A stretch of DNA of 64,000 nucleotides from Demequina sp. TMPB413 (lineage in GTDB: Bacteria > Actinomycetota > Actinomycetes > Actinomycetales > Demequinaceae). The stretch is taken from contig NZ_CP096184.1 of assembly GCF_020447105.2 (NCBI RefSeq), positions 2,666,001 to 2,730,000 of the forward strand. Direction: 5' to 3'. Of this stretch, positions 35,168-42,903 are shown piece by piece. The position numbers and the translations under genes are program-made. The notes below the pieces were generated by a model that was not told the origin of the DNA, searched no databases, and saw nothing but the letters and a program-made list of their open reading frames with translations. Position 1 is the stretch's first letter. Each line of letters begins with the position of its first letter.

Positions 35168-35938
35168 ATGGAGACCCTTCAGAAGTCCCGGCCCCGCGAG
35201 GCCACGGTTCCGTGCGAGTCGTGCCGCAATGGTGCCCCGCTGGGATTCGACATCACGATGGCCTTCCAGCCGATCGTGGACATCCGCGAGCGCACGGTGT
35301 TCGCCTACGAGGCACTGGTGAGGGGAGTCGACGGTGCGGGCGCGGCGTCCATCCTTGAGCGCGTCAATGCGGACAACATGTACCGCTTTGACCAGGCGTG
35401 CCGCACCAAGGCGGTCGAGCTTGCCTCCCGGCTGGGCATGGACTGCTTGCTTAGCATCAACTTCATGCCGAACGCTGTGTACGACCCGGCGACGTGCATT
35501 CGCGCGACACTTTCCGCTGCCAGGCGGTTCGACTTCCCCACCGACCGCCTGCTGTTCGAGTTGTCAGAGCGGGAGGACGCCGCCGACAAGGCGCACCTGA
35601 AGTCCATCTTTGACGACTACACACAGCGAGGCTTCAAGACCGCGATCGACGACTTTGGCGCCGGCTATGCGGGGCTCGCCTTGCTGGTCGAGTTCCAGCC
35701 TCACTTCATCAAGCTCGACATGAACCTGCTGCGCGGCATCGACGCTGACCCGGTGAGACAGATCATCGTCAAGTCGATGCTCACGATGTGTCGGAAGCTT
35801 GGCGTCGAGGTGATCGCAGAGGGAATCGAGACCCGCGAGGAGTACACGTGGTTCCTCAACAACGGCGTCCGGTACGCGCAGGGGTATTTGTTCGCGCGTC
35901 CTGGCTTCGAGTCCTTGCCACAGGTGGTGTGGCCGTAG
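35168..35938 (+). CDS. EAL domain cyclic di-GMP phosphodiesterase
   Basis: A 256-residue stand-alone EAL protein. The EAL motif is AYEALVRG near residue 45. Metal and catalytic residues are kept: Asn in SINFMPNAV, Glu in LLFELSERED, Asp-Asp in AIDDFGAGYAGL, Lys in IKLDMNLLRG, Glu in VIAEGIETREE and Gln in AQGYLFARP. It is therefore expected to hydrolyse c-di-GMP. A short Cys-containing N-terminus (PCESCRNG) precedes the domain. No GGDEF or sensor domain is present, and no partner gene adjoins it. Confidence 0.92.
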   Translation: METLQKSRPREATVPCESCRNGAPLGFDITMAFQPIVDIRERTVFAYEALVRGVDGAGAASILERVNADNMYRFDQACRTKAVELASRLGMDCLLSINFMPNAVYDPATCIRATLSAARRFDFPTDRLLFELSEREDAADKAHLKSIFDDYTQRGFKTAIDDFGAGYAGLALLVEFQPHFIKLDMNLLRGIDADPVRQIIVKSMLTMCRKLGVEVIAEGIETREEYTWFLNNGVRYAQGYLFARPGFESLPQVVWP

Positions 35939-35971
35939 CAAGGTGGCGGTGAACTCAGGACGGAGTCACTC

Positions 35972-36472
35972 ATGATCGTCGTTCCCCCAGCACTGGTCGA
36001 TCGCCCCCTGGTCCACTACGTGGCGCAGCCGCGCGCGGTCACCATGGACAGCATCGGTGCCGCGATTGACGACGCTCTTGGCGAGGTGGAGTCGTGGCTC
36101 GCTTCCCGAGGGGTCGCGGCAGCGGGCCCGCCGGTGGTGCGATATCGCGTGATCGACATGGAGCGAGAGTTGCTCATCGAGGTGGGCGTGCCAGTCGCCG
36201 CGCCCGTGGACGTGCCCGACGGACTGGTGTGCGACTCACTGCCTGCCGGCACCTACGGAGCTGCGACCTATCGCGGAGTTGAGGAGGGCGTGGAGGGCAA
36301 CGCCGCGCTCATCGCGTGGGCGCGTGAGAACGGCGTCGAGTGGGATCGATGGGACGCCGACGCTGGGGATGCCTTCGCGTGCCGCGTCGAGGTCCTCTTG
36401 GGCGACCCAGACGTCAACCCCGACCCGTCGATGTGGGAGACCGAGGTGGCCATCCTAGTGAAGGGGAGTTGA
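35972..36472 (+). CDS. GyrI-like small-molecule-binding protein
   Basis: A 166-residue protein of the GyrI-like/SOUL-type fold: LVHYVAQPRAVTMDSIGAAIDDALGEVESWLA, PPVVRYRVIDMERELLIEVGVPVAAP, LPAGTYGAATYRG, then VEVLLGDPDVNPDPSMWETEVAILVK. It lacks the AraC or MerR DNA-binding domain often fused to it. GGAG lies before the ATG. Such domains bind hydrophobic ligands. The next gene starts 79 bp later. Confidence 0.85.
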   Translation: MIVVPPALVDRPLVHYVAQPRAVTMDSIGAAIDDALGEVESWLASRGVAAAGPPVVRYRVIDMERELLIEVGVPVAAPVDVPDGLVCDSLPAGTYGAATYRGVEEGVEGNAALIAWARENGVEWDRWDADAGDAFACRVEVLLGDPDVNPDPSMWETEVAILVKGS

Positions 36473-36551
36473 GGGCCGGGTTCACGCTCCGCGCTCGCTC
36501 AGGTAGGGCGGCCCTGGAGATTGACGACGCTGCAGACGGGCGCTTGGATGG

Positions 36552-37130
36552 GTGGTCGTGACGACCGTTGTTTTGTTCCACTCGGCCCTGGGCCTGACGC
36601 GCCACGTCCGCGACTGGGCGCAAGCGATCGGCGCCGACGGCCATGACGTGTTGCTCCCCGATCTCTTTGGCGGGGTCACTTTCGCTGACGTCGACGATGC
36701 GGTCACGCACGTTGATGCCGAGGGCATGGATCACTGGATCGAGGTGGCGCGATCACGCGTTGCCCGCCTTGAGGGGCCGCGCGTGTATGCGGGCTTCTCG
36801 CTGGGAGGGGCCATTGCTCAGGCCCTCGCGTTGACCGACCCTCACGCTCGCGGATTGGTCTCGATGCACAGCGCGGCGAACCCGGCTTGGTGGGGCGTGA
36901 CGGCGTGGCCGTCGCAACTCACCGCCCAGGTGCATGTCACCGAGGCCGACCCGTGGGTCGAGGCAGAGGATTTGTCGGCCTTCACTGCGCTCGCGGACGG
37001 ATCGTGCGAGCTGTTCGAGTACCCGGGTGAGGCACACCTGTTCGGCTTCGAGGGCTGGCATGAGTACGACTCGGAACTCTCGCACCGCATGTTCGAAAGA
37101 GTCACAGAGTTTGTGGCCGAGTTCGACTGA
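36552..37130 (+). CDS. Alpha/beta hydrolase, dienelactone hydrolase-like
   Basis: A 192-residue hydrolase: VVLFHSALGLTRHVRDWAQ, DVLLPDLFGG, then the nucleophile elbow AGFSLGGAIAQALA, and a C-terminal EYPGEAHLFGFEGWHEYD with the catalytic His. The nucleophile is Ser where dienelactone hydrolase has Cys, so it is more likely an esterase of that superfamily. The start is a GTG at 36552 or 36558. Substrate unknown. Confidence 0.82.
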   Translation: MVVTTVVLFHSALGLTRHVRDWAQAIGADGHDVLLPDLFGGVTFADVDDAVTHVDAEGMDHWIEVARSRVARLEGPRVYAGFSLGGAIAQALALTDPHARGLVSMHSAANPAWWGVTAWPSQLTAQVHVTEADPWVEAEDLSAFTALADGSCELFEYPGEAHLFGFEGWHEYDSELSHRMFERVTEFVAEFD

Positions 37131-37147
37131 ACGCGGTCGCACTCGCT

Positions 37148-37381
37148 CTAGCGCGCGGCGCGCCTCCTCAGGACGAGGCTGATGGCCATCAAGACGATGC
37201 CGGTGCCCATGAGCGCCAGGCCACTGATCGAGAGAAGCTCCGAGTGAGTCGAGGCCGCCGTGGTGGTCGGGTCCACTGATTCCGTGGCGGCGCCAGCGGG
37301 CGCGGACGTCAGCATGAAGAAGGCCCAGGCGCCGATGGCGACGAGGACTGCGCGGAGGGCGTGCACTGCGTGGTGGGTCAC
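37148..37381 (-). CDS. Small exported membrane-anchored protein
   Basis: From a GTG at 37381, 77 residues: a signal peptide (HALRAVLVAIGAWAFFMLTSAPAGA), a short Thr/Ser-rich stretch, and a C-terminal helix (LALMGTGIVLMAISLVL) ending RRRAAR. The frame is open upstream to 37588, but that part is unlike coding sequence. This looks like a small surface protein held by its tail. Family not recognised. The bases 37382-37678 hold no other gene that I can support. Confidence 0.55.
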   Translation of the reverse strand: MTHHAVHALRAVLVAIGAWAFFMLTSAPAGAATESVDPTTTAASTHSELLSISGLALMGTGIVLMAISLVLRRRAAR

Positions 37382-37678
37382 GTGGCTGGGTCTCTCTCTT
37401 GTGGTGCGGGCGGGCAGCGGCACCCCAACAGGTGCGGCATCCCACTCATCGTCGTCAGCGCCCTGCTCGGAAGTCTTTCCTCTGAGCGACTGCCTGCAGT
37501 TTGCCGACAATTCGCGCATTTGCCCCGGCAGCCGGCGGGCCTTGCGACAAACGTCCCCCTCGACGAGGTCTCTATCGAGTCCCGTCACGTGATGCCGGGG
37601 AAGGTGGCGTCCGCGCTGACCGAGGGCGCGCCCAGCGTGAAGGCGACCGTCAACGCCGCAAGAGGTAGGGGACCCGGC

Positions 37679-38539
37679 TTAGCCCGGCACGCAGGCCCAG
37701 GCCGAACGCACCGGCACCACGATCTGGATGGACGAGGTGTTGTTTGCCGCGTCTTGCGCCCAGAGGGTCACCACCACGTCGGTGGGGTTGAAGTCGTGTG
37801 CAACCGAGTCGGGTGCAATCGGCCCGACGGTGCCCGTCCACGTGTCGCCGCTCGACGCGGACATGGTGTGCGTGGCTTCCGCCGCCGAACCCGCCGTGTA
37901 TCGGATGCCGGCCGCCGTGACGCCACGGTCGTCCTTGATGATCGCTTGCACCGGCAGCGTGTTGGGGGCGCACACGTCGTGCTGTTCCCAGATGTCGTCG
38001 ATCGCGCTCGTGAGTTTGATGATGGGAGCGGTGGTGTCCGCAGGCGGAGGGGGCGGTGCGGGGTCCGTGGTCTCGGGTTCGGGCTCTGGCATGGGCGAAG
38101 GGCTCGGTGAAGGGCTGGGCGACGGGGACGGCGATGGGCTGGGGCTGGGCGAAGGACTCGGGCTCGGAGTGGCGCTCGGTGATGCCGACGGGGTGGGCGA
38201 AGCGCTGGGGCTGACAGCGCCCGCGCCTGGTCCAATGCCGCACGAATGCAACACCAACCCGAGGATCACGCCGCCCGCGATCGCGCCTCCTGCCCAACCG
38301 GCCGTGCGCCACCACCGCCGCGCCGGGGCGGCCGGGACCGTAGTGACGGGGGCCGTCGGGGCGGGGGAAGCGTCGGCGGCATCGGCATCGGTATCGGCGT
38401 CTGCCGGGCCGTCCTGCATGGCGGCCTTGTTCGCCTCGATGCGCGCGGTGAGGGCATCGACCAGCGCGTCGGGCTCGGCGGGCTTCGCCGGGGGCTCGGC
38501 ATCCTGGAAGAGGCGCCGGAGTTCGTCGTCGGTGCTCAC
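37679..38539 (-). CDS. Anti-sigma-like membrane protein with Ser-Pro repeats and an extracellular domain
   Basis: A 286-residue protein translated with the ECF sigma gene (4-bp overlap, AGGAGG before the GTG). The cytoplasmic part (VSTDDELRRLFQDAEPPAKP) is short and acidic. One membrane helix follows (AGGAIAGGVILGLVLHSCG). Outside lies a long Ser-Pro repeat of about 17 pairs, then PEPEPE and a C-terminal domain starting TAPIIKLTSAIDDIWEQHD, with Cys in DVCAPN and at AWACVPG, which may form a disulphide. Position and topology suggest it restrains the sigma factor, but no known anti-sigma motif (HxxxCxxC) is seen. Confidence 0.75.
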   Translation of the reverse strand: MSTDDELRRLFQDAEPPAKPAEPDALVDALTARIEANKAAMQDGPADADTDADAADASPAPTAPVTTVPAAPARRWWRTAGWAGGAIAGGVILGLVLHSCGIGPGAGAVSPSASPTPSASPSATPSPSPSPSPSPSPSPSPSPSPSPSPMPEPEPETTDPAPPPPPADTTAPIIKLTSAIDDIWEQHDVCAPNTLPVQAIIKDDRGVTAAGIRYTAGSAAEATHTMSASSGDTWTGTVGPIAPDSVAHDFNPTDVVVTLWAQDAANNTSSIQIVVPVRSAWACVPG

Positions 38540-39033
38540 CACGCCTCCTTTCCGAGCGTTGCAGCGAGAGAGGATCTCGCTCGATGCAGTTGGGTTTTCA
38601 CGGTGCCGGTTGAGATGTCGAGCGAGGTGGCGATGTCGGCCACCGAGGTGTCGAGCGAATAGTAGAGCGTCACGATCTGCTGCTGGCGCTCCGGGAGTGT
38701 GGCGACCGCATCGTGAACGGTGACGGCATCGACCACCTGGGGCGCGACGTCGGCCGTGTCTTGGCTGTCCGCGGGAAGCTTCTCGTAGGCCCTTGACTGC
38801 GCGCCGCTGCGGCGGTGCGCCATCCGCACCTTGTTGATCGCGACCACCGTGACCCAGGCGGCCACGTTGTCGGGCGGCTGTTCTGCGGACAAGGCATCCA
38901 CCAAGGCGTCTTGGACCGCGTCCTCGGCGCGGTCGCGGTCTCGCGTGGCGAGAGCGACGGCGGCCACCACCTTCCCGTACTCGTGCTCGACGAACGCGGC
39001 GACGCGTTCGCGCACTGACGGGACTGGCGCCAT
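38536..39033 (-). CDS. ECF sigma factor, SigE-like family
   Basis: A 165-residue sigma-70 factor with region 2 (EHEYGKVVAAVALATRDRDRAEDAVQDALVDAL) and region 4 (LPERQQQIVTLYYSLDTSVADIATSLDISTGTVKTQLHRAR). No other domains. GGAG lies upstream of the ATG. It is co-translated with the membrane protein downstream, the usual arrangement of sigma and anti-sigma. A secreted protein related to the anti-sigma-like protein's outer domain is encoded just upstream. The signal is presumably at the cell surface. Confidence 0.9.
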   Translation of the reverse strand: MAPVPSVRERVAAFVEHEYGKVVAAVALATRDRDRAEDAVQDALVDALSAEQPPDNVAAWVTVVAINKVRMAHRRSGAQSRAYEKLPADSQDTADVAPQVVDAVTVHDAVATLPERQQQIVTLYYSLDTSVADIATSLDISTGTVKTQLHRARSSLAATLGKEAW

Positions 39034-39129
39034 GCTGGGGACTCCTTCGGTGCATTGGCGATGCGAACACTGTAGCCAGACAGCGCTGCGCCCGGCCAGG
39101 GGAGGCCCTGACCGGGAGCGCGCCGCACG

Positions 39130-39849
39130 TTAGCCTCCAAGGCCGAGGCTCAAGCAACCGCCGCTGAGCACCGTCATGGTGACCTGCTCCTCAGAGGTGT
39201 TACCTGCTGCATCGGTGACGATGACGCTCATCCACACGGACGTGTGGTCGTCACCTTCCGGCACGGTGCCCGCTGGGAACGGGCCTACCTTTGCGGTGTA
39301 CTCGCCAAACGCGTTGAGCGTCATGTCCGTGTAGACGGGTGCGGGTCCTGGCTCCCAGTGGACCAGGCTGGCCGAGGCGACGCCGACGTTGTCCGACAGC
39401 TTGGCGGTCACGGTGCCCGTGGTGTTGGTGCACGAGAAGTCCTTCTCGTGCAGCGGAGATGCGGGGGTCGTGACCCAGTGGATGGTGGGTGCGATGCCGT
39501 CAGCGAAGCCGGGGCTTTCCGGCTCTGGCTCGGGTTCCGGCTCCTCGGCGGCGGGGGCTGCCGGGGCCGCGGGAGGGTCCGTCTCCTCCGCGGGCTCGGG
39601 GGACACCGACGGCTCGGGCGAGGCGCTCGGTGTCGCGTCCAGGAGCGAGTTGTCAAAGGTGAGGAAGTCGTCCGCCGCAATAGCGTCGGCCGGGGCGTCG
39701 TCCGCGTTGGCGGCGATGATGCCCAGGGTGCCGCCGGTACCCAACAGAACCAGCGCGGCGATGGACGCGACTCGGCCCGCTGTGATGCGGCGGCGTGGCC
39801 GGGGGGTGATCGTGGGGATGTGCTCGGTGCGGGGGTCTTGAGTGTTCAT
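39130..39849 (-). CDS. Membrane-anchored extracellular protein related to the anti-sigma-like protein
   Basis: A 239-residue protein with a basic N-terminus, a membrane helix (RVASIAALVLLGTGGTLGIIAA), a Pro/Glu-rich linker (SPEPSVSPEPAEETDPP, PEPEPEPE) and an extracellular beta domain: APTIHWVTTPASPLHEKDFSC, then TAKLSDNVGVASASLV, GEYTAKVGPFPAG and GGCLSLGLGG. The domain matches the C-terminal domain of the protein at 37679-38539, including both cysteines. AAGGAG is before the ATG. It lies 97 bp upstream of the sigma gene in the same direction. Confidence 0.75.
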   Translation of the reverse strand: MNTQDPRTEHIPTITPRPRRRITAGRVASIAALVLLGTGGTLGIIAANADDAPADAIAADDFLTFDNSLLDATPSASPEPSVSPEPAEETDPPAAPAAPAAEEPEPEPEPESPGFADGIAPTIHWVTTPASPLHEKDFSCTNTTGTVTAKLSDNVGVASASLVHWEPGPAPVYTDMTLNAFGEYTAKVGPFPAGTVPEGDDHTSVWMSVIVTDAAGNTSEEQVTMTVLSGGCLSLGLGG

Positions 39850-40131
39850 GGGGAACTCCTTGGGTGAAGTGACTGCGCCGGGGTGCGCGTCTACCTCACG
39901 TTGCACACCACCCCCCGGGCGGTTGACATGGACCCCAGAGAATCTGCGGACCGGCCACATACCGGCCCGGAGGGCAGCGGGCACTGCGGGCCGACCTTCC
40001 GCCCGTGCGCGCAGACGCTGGACGAGGGGCCGTTCAGCGAGGAGGGGCCAGTGACTCAGGAGTTGCGCGCGACCATGCAGGATGCCGGGCTCGCGGCTTG
40101 ATGTCTCGCACGCGGTTTGGTTCCATCGACT
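39850..40131. other. Intergenic stretch without a supported gene
   Basis: Between the secreted protein and the toxin-antitoxin promoter. Short plus-strand frames exist, one ending VTQELRATMQDAGLAA at 40101, but none has a ribosome binding site, a family or steady codon use. It may hold a worn gene remnant and the promoter of the minus-strand operon. Confidence 0.4.
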
Positions 40132-40191
40132 TGAAGAGTTCTTCACATGCAAGGAGATAGGACTTGCAGAAATAAGTGAAAGACCAATACT
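40132..40191 (+). promoter_or_regulatory. Promoter with two palindromes upstream of the toxin-antitoxin pair
   Basis: TGAAGA, GT, TCTTCA (40132-40145) and TGCAAG, 9 bases, CTTGCA (40148-40153 and 40163-40168). The second covers a minus-35 TTGCAG (40164-40169). After 16 bases AATACT (40186-40191) can act as the minus-10. These are plausible sites for autoregulation by the antitoxin. The region is AT-richer than its surroundings. Confidence 0.55.
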
Positions 40192-40221
40192 GTTACATCT
40201 GCTGAACAAGGGGTGACAGTG

Positions 40222-40659
40222 ATGACTACGACACTGCGCGCGGCAAACGGCCGCGCTGAGATCGCAACAAATGCCGCAGAAAGATCCGCTGCACATACGG
40301 CGCTTGCGGCTCTCGTCAACCAAAAGTCCGCCGAGAGTGCGGGGCAGATTACCTTCACAGTTCCCCCGGAACTAGAGAGCCTCGTGACAGTCATCCTGAC
40401 TTCCGTGGCAAAGGGCGAGCGCATCACGGTCGGTTCTCTTCCCGACACCCTCACGACGTCGGTCGCAGCTGACCAACTTGGCGTCTCACGGCCGACGTTG
40501 ATGAAGTGGGTCGCTTCAGGCGAGCTTCCGTCGCACAAGGTGGGAACGCACACGCGTATCCGGACGGAAGACGTGATCGCCTTCCGGCGCGCGCGGCTCG
40601 AGCGCCAGAGCAGGGCCCTCAGTGAACTGCGTGCTCTCGACGAACAGTGGGGCCTGTAG
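40222..40659 (+). CDS. Antitoxin with excisionase-type helix-turn-helix
   Basis: A 145-residue protein. The C-terminal half holds an excisionase/MerR-like DNA-binding domain: DTLTTSVAADQLGVSRPTLMKWVASGELPSHKVGTHTRI, then RTEDVIAFRRAR. The N-terminal half (ITFTVPPELESLVTVILTSVAKGERI) is likely the dimer or toxin-binding part. AAGGGG lies 8 bases before the ATG at 40222; GTG at 40213 is a possible alternative. It precedes a PIN-domain gene by 23 bp, the standard order of a type II toxin-antitoxin pair. Confidence 0.85.
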   Translation: MTTTLRAANGRAEIATNAAERSAAHTALAALVNQKSAESAGQITFTVPPELESLVTVILTSVAKGERITVGSLPDTLTTSVAADQLGVSRPTLMKWVASGELPSHKVGTHTRIRTEDVIAFRRARLERQSRALSELRALDEQWGL

Positions 40660-40682
40660 CGCCGGTTCGCTAGAGTCTCGGC

Positions 40683-41162
40683 ATGGGGGAACGAGTCTTT
40701 GTCGATGCCAACGTCCTGTTCTCGAGGACGCTCCGGGACAAGCGACCTGACCTCCCTGGCAAGGTTGTTTCGGACCTCCGCACGCTTGTGATCGCGAACC
40801 TTGATGAGTTGGTCGACGACTTCGTTGTCGAGCCATGGATAAAGCAAGGGGATGTTGACGATGCGCACGTGCGAGCAGCTGCGCAGGCTCGGGGTTTCGA
40901 CATGCTTCTGACAGCGGACCGCGGGCTTTTGGTCGAACGCGAGATGGCCTCGCCAGCACTTTACGAAACGATCAGCCCAGATGAGTTCTTTGTGCTCCTA
41001 GACGACTCGAGCCCGGATCTTGTCAGGACGGTCGTGAAAGAGGAAATGAGCTACTTCGTGAAGCGCAACGGGGACGCGGACCTGCCGGGAAGGTTGCGTG
41101 CGGCGGGCTGCCCGGAGTTCGCGAAGCGGGTCAACGGGCACTGCCACGCCCTCATGCCCTGA
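40683..41162 (+). CDS. PIN domain toxin (putative ribonuclease)
   Basis: A 159-residue PIN protein. It starts MGERVFVDANVLFSRTLRDK, where the Asp is the first acidic metal ligand. Later acidic positions are in DLVDD-like ANLDELVDDF, then DVDDAHVRAAA and DMLLTADRGLL. Length fits the family. PIN toxins cut RNA and are held in check by the cognate antitoxin, here the upstream HTH protein. Followed directly by a VOC gene remnant. Confidence 0.85.
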   Translation: MGERVFVDANVLFSRTLRDKRPDLPGKVVSDLRTLVIANLDELVDDFVVEPWIKQGDVDDAHVRAAAQARGFDMLLTADRGLLVEREMASPALYETISPDEFFVLLDDSSPDLVRTVVKEEMSYFVKRNGDADLPGRLRAAGCPEFAKRVNGHCHALMP

Positions 41163-41165
41163 TAA

Positions 41166-41249
41166 GTCGAACGGGCCCTCGACATCGTGGCCGACATGGT
41201 GGCCGCGGGCGGCGCGCCGGCCAACGACGTGCTCACCCGACCGTGGTGA
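41166..41249 (+). pseudogene. Remnant of a VOC (glyoxalase-fold) gene
   Basis: Right after the PIN stop, one frame reads ERALDIVADMVAAGGAPAND followed by VLTRPW and a stop. It resembles the end of the VOC gene at 42532 (AERDRVVAAGAELADDLVTRPW), but lacks what precedes and follows it. It overlaps the end of the convergent lipoprotein gene. Probably a leftover of the sequence into which the toxin-antitoxin pair was inserted. Confidence 0.4.
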
Positions 41250-42465
41250 GGTACCGATTCACCTTGCCGCCTTCGGTCTGCGACCACAGCACGTCATCGC
41301 CCTGGCAATCGTTGATACGGAATGCGCGCGGTGCATCGAACACGATGAGTTCACCCGAGTCGAGGTCGAGGCGGTAAATGGTGTCGGAGGACCAGTCCTC
41401 CCCATATTGCAGCCACACCAAAGCCGCGTCACAGAGCGCGACGTCCGCCGAGAGAGCATCGTCGAGTGGTGCGATCGAATAGCCCTCACCGGTGGACGCG
41501 GAGAACACGGTGATGCCGCTATCGCCAAAGCCGATCTGATACTGGGCGGCCAGCCATCGGCCTTCGCCGTGGAGCCTGCCTACTTTGCCGTCCGGGTTGA
41601 CGTCGAGCGTCCGTAACGTCTGATCCGAGGGGTCGCCGTCGACGCGCGTCACGCGGACCGCGCCCGGCTCCAGGCTGGCGTCGCCCTCGGGCCCCCACAC
41701 CTCTGAAAGGGCGAAGACTCCCGCATCGGTAGCAGCGGGTCGGCTCGCGCCGACCAATTCGAGGTGACGGTCCCCGCCCGTGACCGGGGCCGACCACGTT
41801 CCAGTCCCTGTGACAGTGCCCGCCGGAGCCTGCGATTCCCAATACACCCGCCCGTCGTACACCACCGGGTCCGGGGCCCACGGAGTGTCCGAGTGCCCCT
41901 CCGCGTCCTCACTGGTGGTAATGAGCACGGGTCCACCGTCGCGTCCCGCCGCGAAGAGGCGCCACGGGAAGGGTGACGCCTCGATGCTGGGGGACTCCAC
42001 CCACGCCGTGGTTTCGCCGTCGGTCCACTCGCTGAAGCTCTGCCGGGCGGCGTCGCCCGGAATCATGTCAGCCGTGCTGCCGAGCGGGTGGAAGGTGCCG
42101 TCAAACCACGCGAACTCCGACGGCTTCACAATGGCGTCGTTCTCCAGGCTGCCAGCGAGAATCCGGAGGACTAGACGGCTGCCGTCGGGTGCAAGCGCGA
42201 CCGTGACGTCGCGCGCGCCGCCGTTGCCGAAGGTCGCGACGAGTTCGGACGTGACCGAGCCGTCGGACACTCGCACGGCCGACGCGGGATCGACGAGCGT
42301 GGTCCCGGCCAGGGGCAGGCTTGCTGGGTCGACCCATGTCGACTCGGTGGGCGTGGGGGCCGGGGCAGTGGCCGACGGCGAGGGATCAGCGCCTTCTCCA
42401 GAGCAGCCCGCAAGCGTGAGTGCCAGGCCAGTGACGGCGATGGTTTGTCGACCGAATGCGATCAT
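41233..42465 (-). CDS. Putative lipoprotein with beta-propeller-like repeats
   Basis: A 410-residue protein. The lipobox is AVTGLALTLAGC with the Cys at residue 21, then a Ser/Pro/Thr linker. The rest is rich in beta strands with repeats such as TDGETTAWVES, PVVYDGRVYWES, EGRWLAAQYQIG, DAALVWLQYGEDW and GDDVLWSQTEGG at regular spacing, suggesting a propeller. It is anchored on the outer face of the membrane. Role unknown. Confidence 0.8.
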   Translation of the reverse strand: MIAFGRQTIAVTGLALTLAGCSGEGADPSPSATAPAPTPTESTWVDPASLPLAGTTLVDPASAVRVSDGSVTSELVATFGNGGARDVTVALAPDGSRLVLRILAGSLENDAIVKPSEFAWFDGTFHPLGSTADMIPGDAARQSFSEWTDGETTAWVESPSIEASPFPWRLFAAGRDGGPVLITTSEDAEGHSDTPWAPDPVVYDGRVYWESQAPAGTVTGTGTWSAPVTGGDRHLELVGASRPAATDAGVFALSEVWGPEGDASLEPGAVRVTRVDGDPSDQTLRTLDVNPDGKVGRLHGEGRWLAAQYQIGFGDSGITVFSASTGEGYSIAPLDDALSADVALCDAALVWLQYGEDWSSDTIYRLDLDSGELIVFDAPRAFRINDCQGDDVLWSQTEGGKVNRYLTTVG

Positions 42466-42531
42466 GATTCCCCCTCGTGATGAGGATACGTCCGGGGACG
42501 TGCCAGCCGTGACATCGGTATCGTGGCTCGC

Positions 42532-42897
42532 ATGACGGCTTCGCTGCGCATCGAGCTGTTTCCCGCCGACCTCGACGCCTCGGTCGACTTCTACGTGTCC
42601 GTGCTCGGTTTCGAGGTCGCCAAGGACGACCGCCCTGGCGGCGGGCGCTACGTCTGGTTGCGACGCGACGCCGTCGGCCTGGGGCTGATGGAGCGCGGTC
42701 GCACCGAGAGCGCGCCGTCGGCTTCCCCGGTGGCCGTCGAGATCGTGCTCGAGGTGGACGACGTCACGGCCGAGCGTGATCGCGTGGTCGCCGCCGGGGC
42801 GGAACTCGCCGACGATCTAGTCACCAGGCCGTGGGGCCTTACCGACTTCCGCCTCTACGACCCGGACGGCAACTACTGGCGAGTGACCCACCGGTAG
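42532..42897 (+). CDS. VOC family (glyoxalase-fold) protein
   Basis: A 121-residue protein made of two beta-alpha-beta-beta-beta units: LRIELFPADLDASVDFYVSVLGFEVAKDDR, GRYVWLRRDAVGLGLME, AVEIVLEVDDVTAERDRVVAAG and the typical end TRPWGLTDFRLYDPDGNYWRV. Members include glyoxalases, dioxygenases and drug-binding proteins. The metal ligands differ, so activity cannot be named. Start ATG at 42532; GTG at 42523 is possible. Converges on hsdR with 6 bp between. Confidence 0.87.
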   Translation: MTASLRIELFPADLDASVDFYVSVLGFEVAKDDRPGGGRYVWLRRDAVGLGLMERGRTESAPSASPVAVEIVLEVDDVTAERDRVVAAGAELADDLVTRPWGLTDFRLYDPDGNYWRVTHR

Positions 42898-42903
42898 CAG
42901 GAC

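Noticed and set aside
36552..37130. True dienelactone hydrolase
   Set aside because: The nucleophile is Ser (GFSLGG) instead of Cys, so only the superfamily is supported.
39883..40101. A 72-codon plus-strand gene
   Set aside because: No ribosome binding site, no family, unsteady codon use. It may be a remnant.
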